Shown: piece after piece, positions 55,029 through 64,000 of the stretch
Position numbering within the stretch: position 1 is the stretch's first letter
Layout of the letters: each line of letters starts with the position of its first letter
Assembly (NCBI RefSeq): GCF_030272615.1
Contig: NC_081406.1
Coordinates: forward strand, 267,643,692-267,707,691
Source of the DNA: Cryptomeria japonica
Lineage: Eukaryota > Streptophyta > Pinopsida > Cupressales > Cupressaceae
Length of the DNA stretch: 64,000 bases
Direction: 5' to 3'
Position numbers and translations under genes: made by a program
The notes under the pieces: model-generated
Databases searched by the model: none
The model's input: only the letters and a program-made list of their open reading frames with translations
Told to the model about the DNA's origin: nothing

Positions 55029-55260
55029 GTTGTTTAACTATTCACATTGTGTATATGTGTTGGGTGCTTAATCTAGTCACACTATGTTTATGTGAAGCAT
55101 CATAAGATCTTACATTGTGTATATGTGTTGTAAGTGTGAATTATTCTCATTGGGTATATGTGACTTATGCCTAAGCTAGTCACCATGTGTACTTGATATG
55201 TGGGTATGAGATAGTCATCATACACATCAACATAATATATACTTAAGATAACCTACATGT
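55029..55260. repeat. Degenerate tandem repeat, unit about 35-45 bp
   Basis: The phrase CA(C/T)TGTGTATATGTG or a close variant recurs near 55038, 55078, 55109, 55144 and 55180, with related CACATCA/TATATAC text after it. Intervals often end in CTAGTCA or similar. The units are decayed and were judged by eye. The rest of 54775-57694 is unassigned AT-rich DNA, apart from the block near 56170-56255 that resembles 37660-37760. Confidence 0.5.
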
Positions 55261-57694
55261 GTAGATGCAAGGAGTATACATTAGCTAATTTATTGTATGT
55301 GTGAAATAAGAAAAAGATAGCAATGTTGTATATAGGTGATGTGTACTTGATCATGGGTTGTTGGAATAATATGGTCCCTATGTTGTTTGGGTGTGTTCAT
55401 ATACTAATGATTGACATAGGACTAAAACTTGATTAGAGTGTCTTGTTATAATTCTATTGTAAATTGGATTAATTTTAAAACCTAAGCTCAATAAATATTT
55501 ATGAGTAGGATCATCCTGAATAAACCCTAGAGGATTAGAATGCACATTGGCATATTTTACACTAGATTTAGAACCCACATTGGCATAGGTGCATGATTAT
55601 GCATGATTGTGCCTGATTTTTGGACTGTTTCTATGAAGTTGGTTTATTCCTTGATTCTTAGTCTTTTAGCTAGAACATTTTGTTAGGACTCGGGTTCCCA
55701 ACACCCATGTCCTAACAAAATAGGCTCAACTTTCAAAGGATGAAAGTCAAACTTCCAATTTGTGGGAATCAACATTGCCTTTTTTACATCCCCCCCCAAA
55801 AAATTCAAAAATGTGTAAGTTGCATATAAATACAACTCCCTCTTTCATTTCAAAAGGTCTAAGGAATCTAGCATCTTTTCATTGAGCATTCACATAAGCA
55901 CATTCAAGCATTCAAGCCTGCAACAAAAACCATGATCAAGTACATTATGTCATTCCATGTTGAAAGCACACACTAACATGGTACAATAGTTCATGAGAAT
56001 CACATTAGCCTTGAGTGAGATTCCATGAGAGGGTTTCATACTTAGGTAATATCTTGACATTTTAGCATGCCATCATTTGTCGAGGCAATATCTTATCATT
56101 TTAGCATGTCATCATTTGTTTAGCCTCTATCCTTTTGAGGGCATGAATTCTATCTCATTGTTATCCATTATGGAGGTGGAAACACTAACATGGGTTTGAA
56201 CTAGGAAAACTCCTAAATGACACAACACTTTTTCCTCATTTTTGTGTGTGCATGTGCAGATCTGATATCAAGAAAGTTTCAGACGATCAGTGATAGATAG
56301 TATCAGACTTTGCATCAACAAAAAGACTCAAATGAGGGCATCCAATGCCCTTGTCCTACCAATTTGACTCAAATTTGCAATAGATAGATGTGTAGAGCTC
56401 CCTGAATTCATTTTCAGTCGCCTTATGAAGACACTTTTATTTCCAAACTATGACAACCAAGATTCCATCCAACATAGTCAGCTTTAGATTTTAGATCCAA
56501 ATTCATCTCTCTTTTCTTATCTTAGATTCACTTTACTATTTTTTATTATCATTTTGTGTTTGCTACTTATTGTTAAATTCAATCATTTTTCCATTATTAA
56601 CCTAGATGATATTCAAACACTTCACTATCTCATTATTTTACAATAGAAGAAATTTAAATGTATAACCAGTTTATTGCCAAACAAAGTTTTTCTCAATGGC
56701 ACTTTCAATTGTGCATAACAAAATAAAATAGTTATGAGATAACTTGATATTTATTTAAGCATTGTTTGTATGAGTTATATTCATCCCACTAAAGAAAGCT
56801 TTATTACTTTAGTACTTGAGACAATTTTGATTTTTACTCTATATGATTCCATAATTATTTATCGTACACCCTACAAAGGGGGAACCCTAGATATTTATGT
56901 GGGAATGAACCTTGGAATTTTAGATTTGAATAATTTTTGACATGGTTTGTTGCCTTGTATTCAATCAAACAATAATTAACTTATTTGTATTTATAAGTTG
57001 TCTCATAGCTAATTTACACCTATTAGAATTTAATAAAGTTCCTTTACAATTAATGTCATAATAGTGAAATAAGGAAAATCGCATTTACAAATTGATATCT
57101 TATATACCTCTTTAATTTACCCATGGTGAGGCCAAGTATTTTTCCTCACTATTTTCTTAAAAGGAAGCATTTTTGGGAAGAGACTTATTCAATATTAAAC
57201 AAGTATGGGGTAAGGGGATTACCTTGTTGTAAGACTTCATTCAATGAAGAGAAATGAGGCCAACATAACCATTCATTGAGGTTGTGCTTATAAAACAATT
57301 TATGCAACCAATAAAGGCCTCATTAAACCCCACTTACTATATAATTTAGCCCAAAAGTTTCCAATTGCTTAAGTCAAATGATTTTGACATGTTGAGTTTG
57401 ATAAGATTTCCAAACTTTTATATCTTATGAGATATTTTGTACAACTGAAAGGATAAACTCATGATTTTAGAGGGAAGAATCAGAGCTTTGTATAGATTAT
57501 GACTATTCTTGATATGCATAAATATGTTGAAGTTGAGTGTAAAAACATGGTCATTTAGGTTCATTAATTATTGCTATTAATGCTAAATTGCTTGGAATTA
57601 ATTTGAATATTGTTATAGCCTTAAATGAGTGTTGCCAAAATAATGTTCTTACATATTAGTTTAACCAAAATTTTCAAGTTGTTATGATGATTAG

Positions 57695-58317
57695 TGTTAG
57701 ATTCTATGAGAAGTGGGAATTGACCCAAGATCTGATGTCGGTCTGAGATCACATGCAACTCTGCTTGAAAAGGTGATCAAAGATCAAAATAGAAGAACAA
57801 AGAGAAATTTAAAATGAGAAAAAAATAGAGAAAAGACAAGAAATTGCATAATTCTCTCAATATCCTCATTGAACTAGTGAAGGTGAAAGAAGAGTGTTGT
57901 ATATATAGCAAAAATAGGGCATATACATCCAATAGGTGCATTGAATCCTACTTTCTATAATAGGTGGGAGGTTTTACCAAATTGGTAAATGCCAAAACAT
58001 GTGGCATAACCTCCTTAGGTGAAGACAAAAGAGGAGTTATGAAAGGTGGCACATAAAGTCAAAAGAGGGTAAGAAATGTAACTACCCCATAACCTACTCA
58101 GGTAAGTACAAAACAATGGTTATAAGAGGTGGCACAACAAGCCAAAAGAGGTGTATAACTCAACTACCCATGTGTGGGAGAGAGTGACACACGTAGCTAA
58201 TGCATTTTTCCATGTGTCCTCATATTAACCACTCCTAATAACCTAAGAAAGTTTTATCAATATGTGTAGGAAAATAATTAACCCTTAACATAAGGAGAAA
58301 AAAACCCTATACTAACA
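57695..58317 (-). repeat. Copia-IV 3' LTR
   Basis: 623 bp. On the minus strand it starts TGTTAGTATAGGG directly after a G-rich polypurine tract and ends ...GAATCTAACA. A TATATATAC box lies near 57900-57912. The TG...CA termini and the adjoining RT/RNase H fragment on the same strand support the call. Confidence 0.75.
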
Positions 58318-58328
58318 CCCCCCTTAAG
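58318..58328 (-). promoter_or_regulatory. Copia-IV polypurine tract
   Basis: CTTAAGGGGGG on the minus strand, adjoining the LTR start TGTTAG. Confidence 0.75.
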
Positions 58329-58439
58329 TATAGCTTAGGTGGGTGAAAATATGGGCTCGATAAATGAATCCATGTTAGGTACCCATGTACATAGACCCCC
58401 AAAACAAGCCCCCACATAACAGGAATAACCACCCTAAAT

Positions 58440-59437
58440 AGAGAGAAAAAATGAAGGACTAAGAAGCTCCTATGTAGACACTTAATGAACCCTTAGAAAA
58501 ACTCATAAATGACATAACATGATTTTGGTGAAGGGTTTAGTGAAGATGTCGATAACTTACTTTGATGTAGAATAATAATTAAGATCAATGATGCCTTCTT
58601 TAATTAGCTCTTGAGTGCAGTGCATATGTATCTCAATGATCAAATCAATTTCTTGATATTTGTATAGCATTTTTATTATCACAAAAGATGATGGCAGGCT
58701 TCTTGAATGGAATATTACACTCAGTGAGAATATTTTGAATCCAAATAGCCTTACTGGCGAAACTAATTGATCCTTGATACTTAGCCTTTGTCTGTTGAAA
58801 GAGAAATTGCAGAGTGCTTCTTGCTTGACCAATAAACTAGTCCATTACAAAGTGAGAAGGAATACCCTGAAGTAGAATTGTGAGATGAGGACCACTTGCC
58901 CAAACTAAGTTTGTGTGTCCCACCAAGTCAATATCCACACTTGTTGCATACTAAATCCCATAGGTATAAGTACCTTGAAGATAGTGGATGATCTTCTTAT
59001 CTCCTTCTAGTACAACTCATGTGACTCTTGCATGAATTGAGAGACTATGCCTACAACATATGAAATATTGGGTCTCATATGAGTTAAGTAGATGAAAATC
59101 CAAACAAGTCGGTATAAAATGCCATCAACCAAGGGTGAAGAGCACTTAGCCTCAAGTTTGACCCTTGATAAAAAATAAGTTGGTGCAGGCTTAGAGTCAA
59201 TCATGCAAAATATAAAGAGCATATCAAGTACATACTAGGGTTGTCCAAGGAAGATATATGTAGATGAAAGAGTGATCTCAATCCCTAAGAAGTAATTTTA
59301 AAGACCCAAGTCTAACATAAAATATCTATCATGTAGAGCAATTTTCATTGCCTGTATGGTGGATGAGTGACTCTTTGCGATCAATAATTCATCAATATAG
59401 AAAATAAAAAATAAGAGAGTGTCATCCTACTATAGAA
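58440..59437 (-). pseudogene. Copia-IV RT and RNase H fragment
   Basis: Starts at the right with FYIDELLIAKSHSS: the YxDD active site reads YIDE, so the second Asp is Glu. It continues NYFLGIEITLSS, then KPAPTYFLSRVKLEAKCSSP, IYLTHMRPNISYVVGIVSQF and SIHYLQGTYTYGI. The RNase H end is VIDIFTKPFTKIMLC. Many stops and shifts. The rest of this copia lies to the right of a later LTR-element insertion and outside the window. Confidence 0.78.
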
Positions 59438-59477
59438 TGTAATGCCCACCAAGAAACCCTAAATAATTAAGCCAACT

Positions 59478-59492
59478 AACAACCTAACTAAA
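59478..59492. repeat. ORF1-only LINE TSD, left copy
   Basis: AACAACCTAACTAAA, identical to 62861-62875. Confidence 0.88.
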
Positions 59493-59562
59493 TTGCCACT
59501 TCTTTGGTTGGGTTATGCCCCCCACCCCGCCTTGTGTTCTACAACTTTGGCTAGTTCGGGTC

Positions 59563-60617
59563 TGTTGGTATTTTGGTATGGTTTTGTCATTGATGTCAAC
59601 ACCTACTAAATACACCTACTTTGGAGATCCAACAACATTCACCGGCAAACAGTAAACTGTGCAATAGTTACCGGTATATGATTAACTGGCAGGATATAAT
59701 ATTCACCGGTACCTGAAATGACATGGAAGACACTTGGTAATGTCGAAGACATCATGTGGACACTTTATTTTGAAGTAATAATCATTGGTATATTCTTACT
59801 TGCATATTTGCTCTTACCGGCAAATAGGTCCAGGTTATCTAGGGTTACACCGGCAGGTTTTCCAGATCAGCATGGCACACTATGGAGATGATTTATTATT
59901 GTTGTAAATGCATTAAGCCGACATGTTCAATCAGTTATTGCATTGGATATTGTATTATTTGTAAAATGTTTTTATTGTAATATCTTGTAGAGCCGACCTA
60001 CTAAAATTGGTCTTAGGGTATGGTATAAATGTAAGATCTTATTTGTAAGATCAAGTGTGGAATGCGAAAAAGATTTAAGAAAAGGTATATGCGAGATAAA
60101 GCAGACGCATACACGAATACATCATTTGAAGGTGAAGTTAGGTTTTTGTAGAAGCATATCAACATTACACTGGTACTGAATCCAGCATATGAAGATGTTA
60201 TTTTGTGCAGTACATTCTTATTGGATTTAACCATCCAACTGTAGTCAGTGTGACTCCCATTTGTGATTGAGCAGTGAGCTCTAGGCTGTTGGCCTTTCTG
60301 CATGTGCAGACCCCTTTTGTACACTTACTATCTGCAGTAGTATCATCTAATTGTGGGTAAGGTTTCCCACCATGGTTTTTCCCCTTACAGGGTTTCCACA
60401 TACAAATATTTGTGTCATATGTTGTGAATGGATTTGTCCTTATGTTTCATGCATTAATTCTTACCGGTATAGCAATTTACTATTAACACTGTTTACCGAC
60501 ATACTTAACTGATTTACCGATATTAAGCATTAAGTTGGTTAACAAGTTTTTGGTTTGAATTTATTAGACAACTGATTCACCCCCCCCCCCCCCTCTCAGT
60601 TGTCTCTGGGACCTACA
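59563..60617 (+). mobile_element. Solo copia-type LTR
   Basis: 1055 bp, starting TGTTGGTATTTTGG and ending ...GGGACCTACA, flanked by a perfect TSD GGGTC (59558-59562 and 60618-60622). It carries the shared copia U5 block at about 60360-60420, a 14-C run at 60580-60593, and six ACCGG motifs. No internal domain or second LTR, so it is a recombined solo LTR. Confidence 0.9.
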
Positions 60618-60622
60618 GGGTC

Positions 60623-61196
60623 CTCCTCCACCCCCTCTCATTGGTGGTCATTCTGCTGCAACTGGCTATGGCACTAGGGATGGGATTGCTCCTAGTGCTG
60701 CTGATGTTGTGGCCTATCCAAGAACTCCTAGATGGAGTTTTTCTTGGGTGGCCAGAGCTTCTACTCATCCCTCTAAGGAGATTCACCCTCTTCCCTATGC
60801 CAAATCCTCCCCTATGGTTGTTTATGGACAAGATGTTTTGGATAATATTGAGTTCTATCATTGTCGTGCATTGGTGTGTAAATCTATTGGACTTTGGCCT
60901 TCTCTTCTAGACTTCCATCGTTGGGTGAGTGATTCTTGGAAGCCTTTGGTTGCACATAACATTGAGCTCCATCCTTGTGCTAAGGGGTTTTTCATTGCTA
61001 ACTTTATTTCTTTTTTGAAAATAGATTGGGTACTGGGTAAGTTGTGGGCTTGGGGAGATCACTCTCTTTAGCCTTGGACAACTTCCTTTAACCCCCTTAC
61101 CGAACCACTTAATATGCATCTAGTTTGGGTTTGCCTTCATAATCTTCCTCTCCATTTCTAGGAGCTCTCTTGCTACAATGCCTTTGACAACTCCAT
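60623..61196 (+). pseudogene. LINE ORF1, N-terminal part (DUF4283)
   Basis: In frame from just after the solo LTR TSD, through AYPRTPRWSFSWVARA. It continues with FYHCRALVCKSIGLWPSLLD, FHRWVSDSWKPLVAHNIELH, PCAKGFFIANF and KLWAWGDHSL. After a stop comes FNPLTEPLNMHLVWVCLHNL. This is the DUF4283 domain of plant L1 ORF1 proteins. The frame reaches the hAT-like insertion at 61197 with two stops (after GDHSL and within PLHF-ELS). Confidence 0.8.
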
Positions 61197-61971
61197 TAGT
61201 GAAAATTTTAGTGGCTAATATACACTAATTGGCCATTTTTTGAAATTAGGGAATCAAAATTTGGCTCATAAGTTCAAATTTTAAGGGTACCCGAATCGCC
61301 ACATTTTTACAAATTTTTATTTTAGTGTTATTTAAATCGCCAAAGAATTTATTTTATTAATTTTTTTAACTCAAAGATTCACCACAATATTCAATACGTG
61401 ATTGGATCAGATTCACCAACATTTAATATTTTATTGTAGAAATATAAATTAATTTGGCAATAATATATCATAATTATTAGTTACTTTAGGGTTATATCAA
61501 TAATCCTTAGTTGCTACCATTGATTTAAAATATAATCTAATGACCTTCACTGTATTCGATGAATTAAATTGTACCTACAAGTTGTAATGCTCGTGGGGTT
61601 TGAAATCGCTTTTGAATTGACCTAAATGAAACTCAATGGTCTAAAAATAATTTTTGGCCCCATAAATATTACAAATTGTTGGTACATTTTATCTCAGAAA
61701 ATCTAAAGAGGTCTATTAGATTATTTTAAGTTAATGGTAGAAACTAAATAAAGTAGAGTCTACCCCTTAAACTCATTAATGATTTCCACCTTCAAGCCTT
61801 TACTTTTCTATAAAAAACCATTTTTTAAATGAAAGGATTTGCAATAGTAATTAAGCACACTCTTATCATTTTCCAAGATTCACCAATATTTTCTACCAAA
61901 AAGAATTAATAGAAAAAAATTCGCCAAGACTATATATTTTTTTGAGAGGGAGTTTCTTAAAGTTATCACTA
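61197..61971. mobile_element. hAT-like MITE (775 bp)
   Basis: Inserted in the LINE ORF1. TSD of 8 bp, AACTCCAT, at 61189-61196 and 61972-61979. Terminal inverted repeats begin TAGTG, fitting the hAT consensus YARNG. The left end TAGTGAAAATTTTA and the right end TAGTGATAACTTTA match at 12 of 14 positions. It is AT-rich with no ORF. Six copies of AT(T/C)(G/A)CCA, four near the left end and two near the right, resemble the subterminal transposase-binding arrays of hAT elements. The flanking ORF1 frames are in register if the insert and one TSD copy are ignored. Since the base after the TSD also repeats, a 9-bp TSD (Mutator-like) is possible, but the TAGTG end favours hAT. Confidence 0.78.
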
Positions 61972-61979
61972 AACTCCAT

Positions 61980-62652
61980 TGGACGTTTCTTGAAGGTGGA
62001 TGAAGCTATGTCTTCTATGGAGCGCTCTACTTTTGTCCATATTTTAAGTGACATTGACATCTATTTGCCTCTCGAGAGAGATATGGTTCTTATGGTTGGG
62101 GATGTGTCATGGACACAACCGTTGGATTATGAGGGCCTCCCCTTTTGCTGCCGAAAATGCTTCTCAACAGGTCATCTTGCTTTAGATTGTTTTATTCCTT
62201 GTCATAAGGGTATTATTACTTGGTGGAAGAATGCTACTGTAGACCATTTTACAATCATGGTTAACTCCTCTCATGAGGTTGTTGTCCCCTCCTAGGAGGA
62301 GGTTGTGCCCCTCACTACTAAATATGCTCCTATTGATCCTCTTGCTTCTACTATTCTATCCTCCTCTGCTGAGGTCCCCATCCCTAGTTCTCCTATTTTG
62401 TAGCCTTGTTATACTCTTGTTGAACCTTATTTTGATTTTTTTTTGTCACTGAAACCTTTTGTTGGCTTGCTACAACAACTTTCTTCCATGGGGGATAGAT
62501 TTACTACAGGGATCTCCCTACCCGATCCTTCCATTGTGGATCCTTGTGACAATATTTCCTGGACTATCATCTGTCATAGGCAGAAGGGGAAGTTTTCCCC
62601 CCTATCTCAAACCCCTCTTTGTCAAGGTCTAGGAGCTTCTCCCCCTCCTTGA
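61980..62652 (+). pseudogene. LINE ORF1, C-terminal part with intact zinc knuckle
   Basis: Resumes with GRFLKVDEAMSSMERSTFVH, then DVSWTQPLDYEGLPFCCRKC and FSTGHLALDC. The knuckle CRKCFSTGHLALDC has all four ligands, unlike that of the L1 at 18.5-20 kb. A stop follows VVVPS and another lies near 62401. The protein end (DNISWTIICHRQKGKFSPLS) is typical of L1 ORF1, with TGA at 62650-62652. No ORF2 follows. Confidence 0.82.
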
Positions 62653-62860
62653 GTTAGGTTTTGGGTTTTTGGCTTGACAGGGTTTTCTTTTCTCCTATTT
62701 TGTTATGGAAGTGCCTTTATGGCTAGTCTTTGTTTTTTATCTTTGTAGTTGCGATTAATGTACTATTAATATCCTACTATTGGGTATATGTTTGGCTTTA
62801 TTCCCTTTGGACTATTTTATTTGGGGACAACACCCCCATTTTGCTACTTTAAATATAAAA

Positions 62861-62875
62861 AACAACCTAACTAAA
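62861..62875. repeat. ORF1-only LINE TSD, right copy
   Basis: AACAACCTAACTAAA, directly after the A-rich tail; identical to 59478-59492. From here to 63874 the sequence is the non-coding interior of the short LTR element, with no ORF. Confidence 0.88.
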
Positions 62876-63874
62876 CATCTTAGAGATAATTTTTATAAAA
62901 AGAGAACATCACATTAAAATTAAAGAAATACATACATTAGATCATGAAGAAAGATCATCAAATTCAATATTAAATCATGAAAAATTGCTAATGTAATCAA
63001 CTAGAAATAAAATGTGATAAGTGTCACCACATAGAACAAAGATAAATGAAAGAAGAATTACAAAAATCCAAAATTCAAATTAACTCCAAGAATGCTTCAC
63101 AGAATTCACAAAATAACTCAAGACAATATAGCTAATTCATCCAAATATGCATTACGAGGTGACCAATATCAGTCACACCGGAGGGACTAACTGCTACACA
63201 ACATCCAAGGGTACAATGCCTTGAACATGTTTGAGAGTGCACTCCAGACATTTAAGTTCATGAATTTACTTATATATTGATATCCACTTTCATCTTTAAT
63301 GCAATGCAATGTTTTACACAAGTCTAGACAATTATCCTTTTATGAAAGAAGACATGCTAGGAAGAAATAAAGTGTCTCATACAAGTTCTTCAGTTGCACA
63401 TCATGATCTACACTAAATATTTCCTATATGCATAATACAAACAATTCATCTCATTAATCATAAGAAAATAAATGAATTACTCCAACATAACAAGCTAATC
63501 CTATAAACATAGCATCAATTACAAAATTTTCTCTCAGTTAATAACATGATCATTTATAGAGTGAAAAAATCCTTTAACATTTAGGTAAGCACTATAAATT
63601 ACAAGGCAAGGCATGGTTGTATAGAATCATACAAGCATTGTTCACATCCAAAAGTCAAGCATAATAAATGAATACACATGTTGCACACAACTATGATTTC
63701 TAGAAAGGATTAAGGAGAGAGCACAAAGCATAGATTTCCAAAATCTTCAAGGTTCCAATGTTCTTTATTTCATTAGAAATTCCAAGAACAATTCGAGTCA
63801 AGGAGAACAATATAACACACCACACAAGACTAAGAGCAACAACCTTAACTAGAGATCCCAGTGTTTGCAACATA

Positions 63875-63887
63875 GGCTCTGATAACA
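63875..63887 (-). promoter_or_regulatory. Primer-binding site of the right-edge LTR element
   Basis: TGTTATCAGAGCC on the minus strand, two bases from the LTR end at 63890. One base differs from the usual TGGTATCAGAGC. Confidence 0.7.
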
Positions 63888-64000
63888 GATGTAATGCCCA
63901 CCAAATTGCCTTAGAGAAATTAACCATCGAATATGCAAATAGAGATTTTTTTTTCAAACATCTACTAAAGCAACACATATAACTTAATACTCAAATGCAA

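Larger units (their letters stand above)
59493..62860 (+). mobile_element. ORF1-only LINE (half-LINE), itself hit by two insertions
   Basis: Bounded by a perfect 15-bp TSD and ending in an A-rich tail (AAATATAAAA). Excluding the solo LTR (59563-60617) and the hAT-like insert (61197-61971), about 1.5 kb remains. It encodes an L1 ORF1-type protein followed by about 210 bp of T-rich 3' UTR. No endonuclease or RT is present. The 5' end may be truncated; the reading frame is open right up to it. Confidence 0.78.
59438..64000 (-). mobile_element. Short, apparently non-coding LTR element inserted in Copia-IV (extends past the window)
   Basis: TGTAATGCCCACCAA occurs at 59438 and again at 63890, and both copies would be LTR ends on the minus strand. 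Just left of the second is GGCTCTGATAACA, the reverse complement of an initiator-Met tRNA primer site (TGTTATCAGAGCC). So the 5' LTR of a minus-strand element begins at 63890 and runs off the window, and 59438 is the outer end of its 3' LTR. Without the LINE nested inside it, only about 1.05 kb lies between them, with no recognisable gag or pol. That suggests a TRIM-like or otherwise non-autonomous element. The inner edge of the 3' LTR and the right TSD (left flank TAGAA) could not be found. Confidence 0.55.

Noticed and set aside
60641-60910. Leucine-rich, membrane-like open frame
   Set aside because: It is another frame of the LINE ORF1 DUF4283 coding sequence, whose +1 frame shows conserved motifs.
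63875-63887. Possible tRNA-related sequence
   Set aside because: Only the 13-base primer-site complement is present, with no tRNA fold around it. The same holds for 46693-46704 and 49403-49414.

Overview
This is a repeat-dominated nuclear segment of a seed-plant genome. The spliced plant-type ABCB transporter, the plant Ty1/copia and Ty3/gypsy chromovirus lineages and the plant L1 with a terminal RNase H domain all point that way. The mass of old, diverged, nested LTR elements suggests a large gymnosperm-like (conifer-type) genome, but that last step is inference. No prokaryotic, organellar or CRISPR content was seen.

Layout. 1-263 is the 3' end of a gypsy LTR lying in the gag of Copia-I (264-8271, +). 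Copia-I is also split by a 2 kb solo-LTR-like insert (2787-4772). 8290-8445 is a small palindromic tandem array. 8.9-12.8 kb is a very decayed gypsy element on the minus strand, detectable only by protein similarity. 14194-20218 is a nearly intact L1 LINE (minus) with a 14-bp target-site duplication (TSD). 21401-26253 is the only recognisable host gene: an eight-exon ABCB15-like transporter (minus) that carries one frameshift and one nonsense codon. 26.5-29.4 kb holds an RNase H scrap, an unrecognised ORF (27101-28052) and a possible ankyrin scrap. 29455-36188 is Copia-II (minus, same lineage as Copia-I). 36.2-41.3 kb is unassigned AT-rich DNA. 41289-47483 is a complete but decayed chromodomain gypsy element (minus, TSD GAATA). 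48213-54769 is Copia-III (+, TSD TTACG). 57.7 kb to the right edge is a nest: a copia fragment (Copia-IV) is entered by a short LTR element. That element is entered by an ORF1-only LINE with a 15-bp TSD, and the LINE in turn holds a solo LTR (TSD GGGTC) and a hAT-like MITE (8-bp TSD).

How the parts relate. Apart from the transporter and the unknown ORF, every coding trace is gag, protease, integrase, reverse transcriptase or RNase H from retroelements, and almost all are broken. The L1 stands out: ORF1 is open, ORF2 has only two in-frame stops and no frameshift, and the two ORFs overlap by ATGA. I found no convincing novel multi-gene system. The items most worth follow-up are the unknown ORF, the ORF1-only LINE, the hAT-like MITE with its subterminal motif array, and the status of the transporter (pseudogene, allele or sequence error).
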